A DNA stretch of 64,000 bases from Nitratireductor sp. (GCF_017794765.1 NZ_CP051236.1:1269619-1333618), one strand, 5' to 3'. Counted from the stretch's first letter, positions 1-10,213 are shown. Made by a program: numbers and translations. The notes: generated by a model not told the origin, from the letters alone.

Positions 1-3000
1 GTTGTGCTGACCGATCAGGACGGCCAGAGCGCCAATGATGTCCTGTCGGTGAAGATCGTCGATGACGTCCCCGAGGCCATGGCCGATACGGACAGTGCCA
101 TCGAAGGTGGCATTGCGGACGGCAATGTACTGACAGGCTCGGGCGGTTCGGACGCGAACGCGACGGATGGTTCCGCCGACATTCAGGGTGCGGATGGCGC
201 GGTGGTAACATCCATCGTGGCCACCACGGCGGGCGGCAGTGCAACGAATGTGGGCACCAACACCCTGATCAACGGCCAGTATGGCACGCTTACGATCTCC
301 TCTGACGGCTCATACAGCTACCAGTCCATACCGGGCGCTGTTGCGAGCGGTACGGTTCAGGACGTCTTCACTTACACGATCACCGATGCCGACGGTGATC
401 CGTCCACCACAACGCTGACAATCAATGTCAACGACAGTGGTCTGGCGACGCCCGACTACACGGTCACGGTCAATGAAGCGGCGCTGGATCTCAACAAGGA
501 CGGTGACGATCTTGTCCCGGGAACGGTGACCGGTTCACTGCCGGGCTCCACCGACGAGACCTCCGGCGACACGGCCTCCGCGACCAGTGGTACCGGGCCC
601 TATACCTACGCCCTGCAGACCGGCGGCAATGCGGTGACGGCAGGCACCTATGGGTCGATCCAGGTCAACAGCGACGGCACCTATACCTACACGCTGAGTT
701 CGAACTATCTGAACGCGACCGCTGATGACGGGGTTCAGACCATCAGCGGAGCCGAGAGCTTCACTTATGTTGCCACCGATGCATTCGGCAACACAACGAC
801 CGGCACGATCACCATCGACATCATTGATGATGTGCCGAAGGCCGAGGCCGCAGCCGGCGAGGCAGCATCGGTTGTACTCGATGAATCCGATGGCAGCGGC
901 TCTGGCACGGACGGGATCAACCCCGGTCAGATTCAGGCCGGTGTCATCCAGAGCCTGTTCGCCACTCCGGAATTCGGGGCAGATGGTGCCGGCTCGGTGG
1001 CCTATTCGCTATCCGCGACCGACAATGCGCTGACCGGCCTTTGGCTGACAGGCCAGTCGGGTGCGGCGAATGAGATCAGGATGGTGAAACTCTCCGACAC
1101 CGTCTACGAAGGTCGCGCCGGCGGGACCGGCGGCACGCTCGCCTTCACGGTCTCCATCAATGGCGCGACGGGCGCAGTCACGGTAACCCAGCACGAGACC
1201 CTTGAGCACAATGTCGATGGCGGCCCCGGTGCTGCGCATGACGATGCGCTCTTCATCGGTGGTGCTGCAGCCATTTCGGTTGTCCAGACGGTGACGGATG
1301 CCGATGGCGACACGGCCACGGCGACAAGCGCCAGTGCGCTTTCGATCCGGTTCGATGACGATGGGCCGACGGTTATCGTCCCCGAAGATGCGGTTCTGAG
1401 CAACTCGGCCGGGACACCACAGGTCTTCGACCTGGATCTGGACGGGTCTGTCATCGACAATTACGGAGCCGACGGTGCCGGCACGGTGCGGTTCACGGTC
1501 ACCGAGGGGCAGGACAGCGGCCTGACCTCCGGCGGTCAGCCCATCACCTACCATCTTTCCGGAGACGGCACGGTTCTCACTGGCAAGATCGGCGGCGCGG
1601 GCGGAACCACCGTTTTCACGGTCACGCTTGACCCGGCAAACGGCACCTATTCGGTGGACATGAATGGGTCGGTCGACAGCCAGTCCTTCGTTGATTTCAA
1701 TGACGGCGGTTACGATTTCAAAGGCGGAAACGAGCCATGGGCCGGCTTCTTTACCTCTGCCGATGACGCAAGCTCCGATCTACTTCTGACGCCGATTCCG
1801 GCGACTTCGTTCAATCCGGGAAACAGCGGCGGGACGATGAACACCAACGCCAACAACGGGGGTGTTGGAACAGGAGGCAGCGTCGGCAACGGGGAGGGAG
1901 TCCGTCTGGACTTCGTGACCGACCTTGGCGGCAACAATGCGGGTACGGGCGATTATTCGGTTCCCGGAAACCAAGACCATACCTTCGATGGGCATTACAC
2001 GACCAACGGCGCATCCATCGACTTCACTGGAATAAGTGGTGGCTCCGGCCAGTCCACCGTCCTTTTCCGTGCGTTTGACGACGACGACACCGGTCCGGTC
2101 GCCACTCAGGTTGGCGATGGCAGCCCGGACGACATCACCGCGGTTGCAATATCGTACGGTGGTCAAACCGTGTTTGTCACGCCCGGCACTGCCCAACCGG
2201 TCACGGTGGGCGGGCACAACTTCATGGTCAATTTCGTCAACAATGGCGGGGTCCAGGAGGTGACGGTTGCTGGCGTCGTCAACAACACCTCGATCGCGAC
2301 CTACACGGCAGATGGCTATAACAGTCTCGAAGCGCACTGGAGCGGCGGGCAACCGTTCAAGGTGGGCAATTTTGGCACCTCTGTCGTCAGCACCGACCCG
2401 GTCGACTTCAGCCTCCCGATCGAAATCGTAGATGGTGACGGCGATACGGCGGCAGCCCAGATCGACATTCACCTCGAGCCGGACGCACCCCCGACGGTGA
2501 GCGTGACGGATGGTGAAGTCGATGAAGCGGGGCTTCCTGCGGGGTCTGAGGCCGGGACCGCGAGCATCACGGATACAGGTAGCATTTCCATAGCGCTTGG
2601 CAGTGGCGACGCTCTCTCCGTGCTTGAGGTTCAAAACGCAAATGGCGACTGGATCGACGTCACGGCCGCAACGACCGGCAGCCCGGTGGATGTGGTCGGA
2701 GCCAATGGGACGTTGACGGTAACGTCTGATGGAGCGGGAAACTACTCCTGGGCCTATGAACTCGACCAGAACTCGCTCGACCATCCACAGAACCCGAACA
2801 CCGGTACATCTGAAGGTGTCTCCGATGATTTCCGTATACGGGCGACGGACGACGATGGCGATGTTTCCGCCGTTGACACCCTGAACGTATCGATCCTTGA
2901 CGACGGACCGACGGCGAAGCCTGACACGGCCAGTCTGACCCTCGGAACCGAGAGCTTCAACATCGCTTTCGTGCTCGATTTCAGCGGCAGCGTGAGCAAC

Positions 3001-5202
3001 AGTGAACTGGATCAGATGCTCGATGCCGTGAAGGCCGCCGGACAGGCATTTTTCAGCGGCACGACGGGTGACGTACAGATCGAGCTGGTTGCCTTTTCGT
3101 CGAGCGCGTTGTCCGCCCCGGGACCTTTCACCGACTATGCATCGTTTGCTGCGCAGATTGACGACTGGAATCCTGCTGAAGGCGGGTCGCGGCCCTATAA
3201 TGGCGGCACCGATTTCACCGCGGCCATTCAGGAAACGATGGCGACCTATACGCCACTGGACGACTACAACAATCAGGTCTTCTTCCTCAGTGATGGCAAT
3301 CCGAACGAGCAGATCGGCGCCGGCGGACATTCTCTGCTTGGCAGCACTCAGACCGACTGGAACAACTTTGTCCAGGACAATGACGTGACGGTTCAGACGG
3401 TCGGTATTGGCAACAATATCGATGTCGAGCAGCTCCAGGATGTGGATGAAGCGGACGGTGACAACACGGTCGTTTCGGTCTCCAATTTCGACGATCTTGT
3501 CGACGCGCTTCTCGACCTGGCCAATCAGGTGAGCGTTTCCGGCAATGTCCTTTTGGGTGATGACAATGCCGCCGGCGGAAGCGACGATGACGGTTTCGGA
3601 GCGGATGGCGGGCGCATCCATTCGATCACGGTTGATGGAGTGACTTACACCTATGATCCCGGCACCGATCAGATCGCGAATGATGGTGGTGAACCGGTTC
3701 AGACGGGCAGTGACCTGCAGGTCGATACGCCGCTGGGCGGGGTACTTGAATTCGATTTTGATACAGGAGCGTGGGATTATCAGGCTGGGTCGGGCACGAC
3801 GACTGGAACCGACGTTTTTAACTATGTGATCATCGACGGTGATGGTGATACGTCGACCACCCAATTGACGGTGAACGTCTTGCCCCCACCCGAAATTGTT
3901 AGTGATCTCGTCTTGACGAACATCACCGACTATTCCGCGATCAGCATTCCGACCCAGGCGTTGCTCTACAACGATGACGGCAAAGGCGCGCCGCTCCATG
4001 TTGCGGCGGTCGACAATGCGCAGGATGGAAGCGTGAGTTTGCCGGATGACGTGGTCTTCACACCCTCGAATACACCGGCTTCGTTTGTTGATGAAGATTT
4101 CAGCGCCGGGCTGGGCGGGTTCACATATGAGGACAATCACTACGCGGACCAATATTATCAGGCGACTGGGAGCGACGCGTCTGGCCAGAGGGAGACGGGC
4201 GGCATAGCCAACAACGGTGCGTTGGCCCTGTCCCTTGGTGGGAACAGTGGCACTGACCGCAACAATATGAACGGTGCATTTGTACGTACTTTCGATCTCG
4301 CCAACACGACAACGGTGACGGTCACGTTCGATTATTATGCCCTTCTATCGCGGCAGACAGACAGCGGGAATGATGTCTGGGTTCTCGCTGATATTGATGG
4401 CACAGCGTTCGGCACGGGTGGAAAAGTCAATGAACTGACCGGCTCTGGTTCGGATAACACTCACCAGTCTACGGGTTGGCAAACCTTCTCAACGACAATA
4501 ACCCTGTCGCCCGGCCAACACACACTCTCTCTCGGCGGGCTGATGACGTCGAAGGAACGAAGCAATGAGTATGCCGATGTCTACTTCGATAACGTCAGTG
4601 TTGAATACGACCCGACTCCGGCCTTCTCCAGCGGCGGGTTCGATTATACCGCCTCAACGGGAGAGGTCTCGGTTGATGGCCATGTAACGGTCACGGGGGT
4701 ATCGGGCAGCGTCATCACCGGAACCAGTGCAGATGAGGTTCTTGTCGGCAATGACAGCGGTTCGACGCTGCTCGGCATGGGGGGTGACGACGCCCTTATC
4801 GGTGGTGCCGGAGACGACGAACTCATCGGCGGCGAAGGTGCGGACCTGCTTATCGGCGGGGAAGGACAGGACACCTATCTGCTCGCAGACATCGACGACG
4901 CCGAGGACACGGTCGTGATCGATCAGTCGGCGCTGGCTGCGCTCGATCCGGATGCGATCATCGGCTTCGGATCGGAGGATGTCGTGGACCTGACAGAGCT
5001 TGTCGCGATTGGTCCGGGGGAAAATGTCGCCGACTATGTGAGGCTCAACCCCGGCAACACAACCGAGCTGCAGGTGGATGCCGACGGAACGGCCGGGTCG
5101 GAAAACTGGGTGACGGTCGCCACATTCGATGTGCCGCAGACACCCTCTACGATCAAGATCCTCTATGAGGATGATGGCAGTGACAATTCGGGTACGGTCT
5201 GA
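1..5202 (+). CDS. Giant RTX/VCBS-type secreted protein, C-terminal part (5' end outside window)
   Basis: The frame is open from the first base, so the true start lies upstream; about 1733 codons are visible. Repeated beta-sandwich units carry acidic DGD motifs (ITDADGD, VTDADGD, IVDGDGD), and residues about 290-450 resemble the 'T1SS-143' repeat family of type I secreted proteins. A von Willebrand A domain begins near residue 985 with an intact metal site (DFSGS, D about 992) and ends near 1173. A further beta-sandwich, possibly carbohydrate-binding, spans about 1362-1545. Three RTX nonapeptides (GGAGDDELI type) lie at about 1594-1625, followed by an acidic C-terminus typical of a type I secretion target. 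The likely role is a calcium-dependent surface adhesin or biofilm protein exported by an ABC-type secretion system. No secretion genes are visible here. The architecture is clear; the ligand is unknown. Confidence 0.88.
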   Translation, partial: VVLTDQDGQSANDVLSVKIVDDVPEAMADTDSAIEGGIADGNVLTGSGGSDANATDGSADIQGADGAVVTSIVATTAGGSATNVGTNTLINGQYGTLTISSDGSYSYQSIPGAVASGTVQDVFTYTITDADGDPSTTTLTINVNDSGLATPDYTVTVNEAALDLNKDGDDLVPGTVTGSLPGSTDETSGDTASATSGTGPYTYALQTGGNAVTAGTYGSIQVNSDGTYTYTLSSNYLNATADDGVQTISGAESFTYVATDAFGNTTTGTITIDIIDDVPKAEAAAGEAASVVLDESDGSGSGTDGINPGQIQAGVIQSLFATPEFGADGAGSVAYSLSATDNALTGLWLTGQSGAANEIRMVKLSDTVYEGRAGGTGGTLAFTVSINGATGAVTVTQHETLEHNVDGGPGAAHDDALFIGGAAAISVVQTVTDADGDTATATSASALSIRFDDDGPTVIVPEDAVLSNSAGTPQVFDLDLDGSVIDNYGADGAGTVRFTVTEGQDSGLTSGGQPITYHLSGDGTVLTGKIGGAGGTTVFTVTLDPANGTYSVDMNGSVDSQSFVDFNDGGYDFKGGNEPWAGFFTSADDASSDLLLTPIPATSFNPGNSGGTMNTNANNGGVGTGGSVGNGEGVRLDFVTDLGGNNAGTGDYSVPGNQDHTFDGHYTTNGASIDFTGISGGSGQSTVLFRAFDDDDTGPVATQVGDGSPDDITAVAISYGGQTVFVTPGTAQPVTVGGHNFMVNFVNNGGVQEVTVAGVVNNTSIATYTADGYNSLEAHWSGGQPFKVGNFGTSVVSTDPVDFSLPIEIVDGDGDTAAAQIDIHLEPDAPPTVSVTDGEVDEAGLPAGSEAGTASITDTGSISIALGSGDALSVLEVQNANGDWIDVTAATTGSPVDVVGANGTLTVTSDGAGNYSWAYELDQNSLDHPQNPNTGTSEGVSDDFRIRATDDDGDVSAVDTLNVSILDDGPTAKPDTASLTLGTESFNIAFVLDFSGSVSNSELDQMLDAVKAAGQAFFSGTTGDVQIELVAFSSSALSAPGPFTDYASFAAQIDDWNPAEGGSRPYNGGTDFTAAIQETMATYTPLDDYNNQVFFLSDGNPNEQIGAGGHSLLGSTQTDWNNFVQDNDVTVQTVGIGNNIDVEQLQDVDEADGDNTVVSVSNFDDLVDALLDLANQVSVSGNVLLGDDNAAGGSDDDGFGADGGRIHSITVDGVTYTYDPGTDQIANDGGEPVQTGSDLQVDTPLGGVLEFDFDTGAWDYQAGSGTTTGTDVFNYVIIDGDGDTSTTQLTVNVLPPPEIVSDLVLTNITDYSAISIPTQALLYNDDGKGAPLHVAAVDNAQDGSVSLPDDVVFTPSNTPASFVDEDFSAGLGGFTYEDNHYADQYYQATGSDASGQRETGGIANNGALALSLGGNSGTDRNNMNGAFVRTFDLANTTTVTVTFDYYALLSRQTDSGNDVWVLADIDGTAFGTGGKVNELTGSGSDNTHQSTGWQTFSTTITLSPGQHTLSLGGLMTSKERSNEYADVYFDNVSVEYDPTPAFSSGGFDYTASTGEVSVDGHVTVTGVSGSVITGTSADEVLVGNDSGSTLLGMGGDDALIGGAGDDELIGGEGADLLIGGEGQDTYLLADIDDAEDTVVIDQSALAALDPDAIIGFGSEDVVDLTELVAIGPGENVADYVRLNPGNTTELQVDADGTAGSENWVTVATFDVPQTPSTIKILYEDDGSDNSGTV

Positions 5203-5221
5203 GGCAATGCGCTTGTTTGAT

Positions 5222-5252
5222 AAGCCGGCGGGAAAGGTGTAGTTTTCCGGCT
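5222..5252 (+). terminator. Weak hairpin downstream of the RTX gene
   Basis: AGCCGG...GGAAA pairs with TTTTCCGGCT around a short loop with a small bulge, 20 bases after the stop codon. No T tract follows, so this is only a possible transcript end. Confidence 0.3.
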
Positions 5253-5254
5253 AA

Positions 5255-5300
5255 AGCAATTTCATGAAGGTGGAATCCGGTTTTCCGTTTGGAATTGCGT
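5255..5300. repeat. Dispersed imperfect palindrome (rhizobial intergenic type), copy 1
   Basis: Outer arms GCAATTTC (5256-5263) and GGAATTGC (5291-5298) flank the core GTGGAATCCGGTTTTC. The same core lies in the palindrome at 35144-35193. Elements with this core are common between genes in Hyphomicrobiales genomes (recalled, not searched). Confidence 0.55.
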
Positions 5301-5391
5301 GAAAGCCGGCAGTTGGACCGCTTCAGCTGGCTCGTTAGACGCTGAAGGATCCGGGTAACACACCACAGGCGAGAATCGCCGAGGGGGACCT

Positions 5392-5748
5392 ATGAGAAAG
5401 CTTACTTTGGGATTTGCCGTGATTGCAGTAACTGTTCTGGCTGGGCCGGCGCAGGCCGCTGATCTTTCAGTCGGCGGGTATTGCCCGGTGGCCCAAAACG
5501 CCCGGCTCCTTTCCATTCAGAGCAATGCTTCACTGACGGATGAGGTCATCCGCCTGATGGATGAGGCCGTGGCCGTTGCAGATAGCCCGCAATGGATCAA
5601 TTCGGGACGCCCCGCCTTCGTCTGGGCATCCGAAGCCAAGGTCGCCTGTGGCAAGGCTTATGGCTATCTGCAATCCGAATATCGGGACGGGGATTATCTG
5701 AACAAATGCGAGTGCTTTCATGCCCGCATGGTTCGCTACATGTATTGA
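5392..5748 (+). CDS. Small secreted hypothetical protein
   Basis: This 118-residue protein starts after a good ribosome-binding site (GAGGGGG). It has a signal peptide: MRK, a hydrophobic stretch, then cleavage near AQA-AD at residue 23. The mature part is about 95 residues with four cysteines (near GGYCPV, VACGK and KCECF), which suggests disulfides in the periplasm. I do not recognise the family. The next gene, a lipoprotein, starts about 75 bases downstream on the same strand and may be co-transcribed. Confidence 0.7.
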   Translation: MRKLTLGFAVIAVTVLAGPAQAADLSVGGYCPVAQNARLLSIQSNASLTDEVIRLMDEAVAVADSPQWINSGRPAFVWASEAKVACGKAYGYLQSEYRDGDYLNKCECFHARMVRYMY

Positions 5749-5823
5749 TCCTGTTGATCCGGCTCCTAGATGAATTTGACACGAGACCTGCGCTCTGAGC
5801 ACCATGCAAACGGGCACTTTTCC

Positions 5824-6945
5824 ATGAGACTGGCGCGGGCAGTGGCGGCCCTGAGTGTCGCGCTTGCCTTTGCAGCCTGCCAGTCTTCGGGAGTTGATGA
5901 CGCGCTGAAGGTGGAAGACGCCAGCGTCTCTCCTTCCGCCGCGGGCGTCGAAACGGTCGGCTCCGGACCAGTGACTATCGGCCTGGTGACAAACCTTGCC
6001 GGCGCGGCCCGCGCCTCGGAGCGTGACTACCGAGACGGCGCCAAGCTTGCCGCCGAGCAGCTTGGCGGTGATCAGGTTACACTTGCTGTTTACACGGCCC
6101 GGCCCAATGCTGCCGATACGAAGAAGGCCGTCGAGACCCTGATTGAACGCGGCGCCAGGATCATTATCGGCCCCTCTCAGGCGAACCTCCTGAGTGCTGT
6201 CCCGGCGGGCGGCACCACTCCACCGGTTATTGCGCTGGTGTCAAACGGGATGCCGCGCAAGACGGGTTTTTTTGCGTTCATGTCGGATGAAGTGGATAGC
6301 AGCATCGAAGCCGCAGCTTACGCAATCGGGGCCGGCCGCAGAAACATCGCTGTCGTGCACCCAGCCAACGCGGACCGGGCAACGCTGGAAAGGCTGCAGG
6401 CAGGCATCAAGGCGGAAGGCGGCAACATTGTCGCAAATGTGCCTGTCGCAACGAACTCCACGAGTGAATTGGCGGGCAAAGCTGCACGGCTTCAGGCAGC
6501 CGATGCTCTTGTCCTTGCACCCGGTTTGAAGGCACCGGCAGCCACTTTGGCCGCGCTGCGAGCAACTGGCGCTCTGCGAGAGAACGCGCTTGTCCTTTCA
6601 ACGCCGCAACTGCCGCCTGGCCCCGCGGTCGCGGGTGTACTCATGTGCCGCGTCGATCAGCTCGCGGTCGGGAACCTCACGGAGAGTTTCAGAAGCAGGT
6701 ATGGCAGGGCGATGAGCAGGGACGCGGCCTATGGGTTCGATGCCGCAGCCCTCGCCATCGGCATTGCCAGAGCCAGAGGCGCTGCTGGTTTGACGGTTTC
6801 CACCCTGACCGCAAAATCCGGTTTTCGTGGTCTGCTCGGTTCATTCCGCTTCACCGCCTCCGGAGCGGTGGAGCGCAATTGCTCCATTTATCGCGTCGAG
6901 GGCAGTGCTTTCAAATTGCAGGATCCTGCTCCCGAAGGCTTCTGA
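5824..6945 (+). CDS. Periplasmic-binding lipoprotein (Leu/Ile/Val-binding / penicillin-binding-protein-activator fold)
   Basis: The protein has 373 residues. I chose this ATG rather than one 54 bases upstream because it gives a clean lipoprotein signal: MRLAR, a hydrophobic segment, then lipobox AFAAC with the acylated cysteine at about residue 20. The mature protein has the type I periplasmic-binding fold, with an opening strand of the VTIGLVTNLAG type, GARIIIGPSQ, and a C-terminal RYGRAMSRDAAYGFDAA segment. These resemble LivK-like receptors and LppC/LpoA-type activators. No transporter genes adjoin it, so a structural or regulatory envelope role is as likely as nutrient binding. The ligand is unknown. 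Confidence 0.75.
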   Translation: MRLARAVAALSVALAFAACQSSGVDDALKVEDASVSPSAAGVETVGSGPVTIGLVTNLAGAARASERDYRDGAKLAAEQLGGDQVTLAVYTARPNAADTKKAVETLIERGARIIIGPSQANLLSAVPAGGTTPPVIALVSNGMPRKTGFFAFMSDEVDSSIEAAAYAIGAGRRNIAVVHPANADRATLERLQAGIKAEGGNIVANVPVATNSTSELAGKAARLQAADALVLAPGLKAPAATLAALRATGALRENALVLSTPQLPPGPAVAGVLMCRVDQLAVGNLTESFRSRYGRAMSRDAAYGFDAAALAIGIARARGAAGLTVSTLTAKSGFRGLLGSFRFTASGAVERNCSIYRVEGSAFKLQDPAPEGF

Positions 6946-7345
6946 TCTTGCATTCTTCTTGGTCTATACCTGAATGGGCCTTGGCTTTCGCCGAAAACCC
7001 CGCTTAAATGACCTTTGGGAGTGAACTGGTTGAAGCTTTCGGCTGGCTGGCGCGGTCGCAGGCTAACGCGGGAGGCGTGGCTTGGCGGTTTCTGTTCTCG
7101 TTGTCGGCAAATGCGCTGCGCCGGGTGCGCGGACGCGGCGCCTCATCGGGTGCCTCAACTGGCGTAGGCGCCATCCAACTTCATACAGCCTATCAGATCT
7201 TTTCGTGTTGACGCTGTCTCTGCTTCGTCAACCCACGACCGGATTGTCGTGCACCTTCGCTCATTCATCTGAAGGAGCAGGACGCATCGCAACCTAGGAC
7301 GCTGTTTCGCATCCGCGGAATGAGCCCGAGGCAAGGGAGGAATAC
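6946..7345. other. 400-bp intergenic region before coxS
   Basis: No convincing gene is present; a 67-codon frame at 7008-7211 lacks a ribosome-binding site and recognisable features. The one structured element is an inverted repeat, GTTGACG (7207-7213) and CGTCAAC (7226-7232) with a 12-base spacer, which could be an operator for the cox operon. I could not place a promoter with confidence. Confidence 0.4.
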
Positions 7346-7825
7346 ATGACCGAAATCTCGATGACCGTGAACGGCAGGGCGGCGCGCGCCTCTGTGCCGG
7401 ACAATACGCTTTTGGTGGATTTCCTGCGCGAGCATCTTCGCCTGACCGGCACGCATGTGGGCTGTGACACGAGCCAGTGCGGGGCCTGTGTGGTTCACGT
7501 CAACGGGCGGGCGGTGAAGAGTTGCACAATGCTTGCGGCTTCCGCCGAAGGCGCGGATGTCACGACCATCGAGGGGCTGGCCAATGGCGAACTCCATCCC
7601 ATGCAGGCGGCGTTCAAGGAGAATCACGGCCTGCAATGCGGCTTCTGCACGCCGGGCATGATCATGTCGGCGACCGATATGGTGGCCCGGTACCGGGCAG
7701 CCGGAAAGGAGCTCACCGAAGAAGCGATCCGTCACGAGCTGGAAGGCAATATCTGCCGCTGCACCGGCTATCACAATATCGTCAGGGCCATTCAGGATGG
7801 CGCGGCGAAGATGACTGCGAGCTAA
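7346..7825 (+). CDS. coxS: Molybdenum hydroxylase iron-sulfur subunit (CoxS-like)
   Basis: The 159-residue subunit carries two [2Fe-2S] clusters. Cysteines 40, 45, 48 and 60 form the plant-ferredoxin-type site (CDTSQCGAC...C). Cysteines 98, 101, 137 and 139 form the C-terminal site (CGFC...CRC). All eight are present. It passes electrons between the molybdenum site in CoxL and FAD in CoxM. A strong ribosome-binding site (GGGAGG) precedes the ATG. It leads the S-L-M operon, an order usual for form II enzymes, with 13 bases to coxL. Family assignment is firm, but whether the enzyme oxidises CO or another substrate is not settled by sequence. Confidence 0.93.
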   Translation: MTEISMTVNGRAARASVPDNTLLVDFLREHLRLTGTHVGCDTSQCGACVVHVNGRAVKSCTMLAASAEGADVTTIEGLANGELHPMQAAFKENHGLQCGFCTPGMIMSATDMVARYRAAGKELTEEAIRHELEGNICRCTGYHNIVRAIQDGAAKMTAS

Positions 7826-7838
7826 GGGAGGAAACGAG

Positions 7839-10202
7839 ATGAGCGAACAAGGCATCGGCGCCCGGGTCCTCCGAAAGGAAGACAAGCGCTTCATCACCGG
7901 CAAGGGCCGGTACACCGACGACATCCGCAACGAACGGCAGGCCTATGCGGCCTTCGTGCGCAGCCCGCACGCGCACGCAAAGGTCAAGTCCATCGACAGC
8001 GCGGAAGCGGAGAAGATGGACGGTGTGATTGCTGTCCTCAACGGTAAGCAATTGACGGATGATGGTATTGGCAATCTCATCTGCGGCTGGGCGGTGAACT
8101 CGAAGGACGGCAGCCCCATGAACATGGGAGCGTGGTCCGCACTCGCCACCGACAAGGTGCGCTATGTGGGCGATGCCGTGGTTCTCGTCGTGGCCGAAAC
8201 GCAGGCCCAGGCACGCGCTGCTGCCGAAGCCGTGGAGGTCGATTATGAAGAACTCCCGGCAGTCGTGCATGCGGTCGATGCGCTGAAAGGTGGTGCACCG
8301 CAGGTTCATGAGAATGCGCCCGGAAACCTCATCTTCGACTGGGGTCTGGGCGAAGAGGCAGCCGTCGACAAGGCGCTTGCCGGTGCCGCGCACGTTACCG
8401 AGATGAAGATCGTCAACAACCGCCTGTCGCCAAATCCGATGGAACCGCGTTCGGCGATTGCCACCTATGACGAGGCGGAAGACCACTATACGCTCTACAC
8501 CACCAGCCAGAACCCGCATGTGGCGAGACTGGTGCTCTCCGCCTTTTATCAGGTCGCGCCAGAGCACAAGCTGCGCGTCATCGCCCCCGATGTCGGCGGC
8601 GGCTTCGGCTCCAAGATCTACATCTACCCTGAAGAGATCGCCTGTCTCTGGGCCTCCATGAAAGCCAGGCGTTCGGTCAAATGGACATCGACGAGGTCAG
8701 AGGCTTTCCTCACCGATGCGCATGGCCGCGATCACGTCTCCACGGCCAAGATCGGCTTTGATGCACAAAACCGCATCGTCGGTCTGAAGGTCGACACCAT
8801 CGCCAATCTCGGCGCCTATATGTCGCTCTTTTCTTCGGCGGTGCCGACCTATCTCTATGCGACCCTGCTCTCGGGCCAGTACGACATCGCCAACATCTAC
8901 TGCAATGTGCGCACGGTCTACACCAACACCGCGCCCGTCGATGCCTATCGCGGCGCAGGCCGTCCCGAAGCATGCTACCTTGTCGAGCGCATCATGGAGA
9001 CGGCGGCACGCGAACTGGGTGTCGATCCGGCCGAGCTGCGCCGCATCAACTTCATCCGCCAGTTCCCGCATGAGACCCCTGTCATCATGACCTATGATGC
9101 AGGCGACTTTGCCGGCAATCTCGATCAGGCGCTGGAGGCGGCTGATTACAAGGGCTTCCCCGCCCGGCGCGCGGAAGCCGCCAAACGTGGAAAGCTGCGC
9201 GGCATCGGGCTTGCCTCCTATATCGAGGCCTGCGGCATCGCGCCTTCAGCAGCCGTCGGTTCGCTGGGCGCGGGCGTCGGCCTGTGGGAGAGCGCGGAGG
9301 TGCGGGTCAATCCTGTCGGTACGATCGAGGTCCTGACCGGCAGCCACAGTCACGGGCAGGGGCACGAAACCACCTTCGCCCAGGTGGTGGCGGAGCGGTT
9401 CGGTTTGCCCATCGACAACATCCAGATCGTGCATGGCGACACCGACAAGGTGCAATTCGGCATGGGCACTTACGGCTCGCGTTCCGGCCCGGTGGGCATG
9501 TCGGCCATCGTCAAGGCGCTCGACAAGGTGGAGGCCAAGGTCAGGAAAATCGCAGCCCACGTACTTGAGGTCTCCGAAGACGATCTCGTCATCGAGAATG
9601 GCGAGGTGAAGGTGGCAGGCACTGACCGGGCGATGGCCTGGCACGAGGTTGGCCTCGCGGCCTACACCGCCCACAATCTGCCCGCCGGGATGGAGCCGGG
9701 GCTGAAAGAGGGCGCGTTCTACGATCCCGCGAACTTCACCTTCCCTGCCGGCACCTATGTCTGCGAGGTGGAGGTGGACCCCGAAACGGGCGAGACGAAA
9801 ATCGTCCAGTTCGTCGCCTCGGATGATTTCGGCACCATCATCAACCCGATGATCGTGGAGGGGCAGGTTCATGGTGGCATTGCACAGGGTGTCGGCCAGG
9901 CGATGCTTGAAAACGTGGTCTATGACGACGACGGCCAGCTCCTGTCGGCGAGTTACATGGACTACACCATGCCGCGCGCCGACAATGTGCCGAGCTTCGC
10001 CATTCACCACCATTCCACCAAGAGCCCGTCAAACCCGCTAGGCATGAAAGGCTGCGGCGAGGCGGGTGCCATTGGCACACCGCCGGCGGTCATCAACGCC
10101 ATCACGGATGCGATCGGCAACAACGATCTCCAGATGCCGGCCACGCCGCCGCGCGTATGGGCCGCGTTGCAGGCCGCTTCGGCAAAGATCGCGGCAGAAT
10201 AG
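7839..10202 (+). CDS. coxL: Molybdenum hydroxylase large subunit, form II CoxL-like
   Basis: This is a 787-residue molybdopterin-cytosine-dinucleotide subunit of the xanthine oxidase family. The aldehyde oxidase a/b hammerhead domain covers about residues 1-150, followed by the cofactor-binding domain with GGGFGSK. The active-site loop at 369-375 reads AYRGAGR, the form II signature, not the AYRCSFR of genuine form I CO dehydrogenase. Glu741 in GCGEAGAIG is the conserved catalytic glutamate. It forms an (LMS)2 complex with its neighbours in the cytoplasm. Form II members include enzymes with weak or no CO activity, so the substrate may be an aldehyde, purine or other heterocycle. No coxD/E/F-type maturation genes lie in the window. 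Confidence 0.92.
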   Translation: MSEQGIGARVLRKEDKRFITGKGRYTDDIRNERQAYAAFVRSPHAHAKVKSIDSAEAEKMDGVIAVLNGKQLTDDGIGNLICGWAVNSKDGSPMNMGAWSALATDKVRYVGDAVVLVVAETQAQARAAAEAVEVDYEELPAVVHAVDALKGGAPQVHENAPGNLIFDWGLGEEAAVDKALAGAAHVTEMKIVNNRLSPNPMEPRSAIATYDEAEDHYTLYTTSQNPHVARLVLSAFYQVAPEHKLRVIAPDVGGGFGSKIYIYPEEIACLWASMKARRSVKWTSTRSEAFLTDAHGRDHVSTAKIGFDAQNRIVGLKVDTIANLGAYMSLFSSAVPTYLYATLLSGQYDIANIYCNVRTVYTNTAPVDAYRGAGRPEACYLVERIMETAARELGVDPAELRRINFIRQFPHETPVIMTYDAGDFAGNLDQALEAADYKGFPARRAEAAKRGKLRGIGLASYIEACGIAPSAAVGSLGAGVGLWESAEVRVNPVGTIEVLTGSHSHGQGHETTFAQVVAERFGLPIDNIQIVHGDTDKVQFGMGTYGSRSGPVGMSAIVKALDKVEAKVRKIAAHVLEVSEDDLVIENGEVKVAGTDRAMAWHEVGLAAYTAHNLPAGMEPGLKEGAFYDPANFTFPAGTYVCEVEVDPETGETKIVQFVASDDFGTIINPMIVEGQVHGGIAQGVGQAMLENVVYDDDGQLLSASYMDYTMPRADNVPSFAIHHHSTKSPSNPLGMKGCGEAGAIGTPPAVINAITDAIGNNDLQMPATPPRVWAALQAASAKIAAE

Positions 10203-10213
10203 GGAGGCCCACC

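Noticed and set aside
1780-4152. Long minus-strand frame of 790 codons
   Set aside because: It is antisense to the RTX gene, with low-complexity Arg/Ile-rich translation and no domain; the plus-strand repeats are clearly coding.
7008-7211. Small frame in the 400-bp gap before coxS
   Set aside because: It has no ribosome-binding site, no recognisable domain and an unremarkable composition; kept only as a note on the intergenic region.
7839-10202. Annotation as genuine form I carbon monoxide dehydrogenase
   Set aside because: The active-site loop is AYRGAGR, not AYRCSFR, so the copper-binding cysteine is absent.
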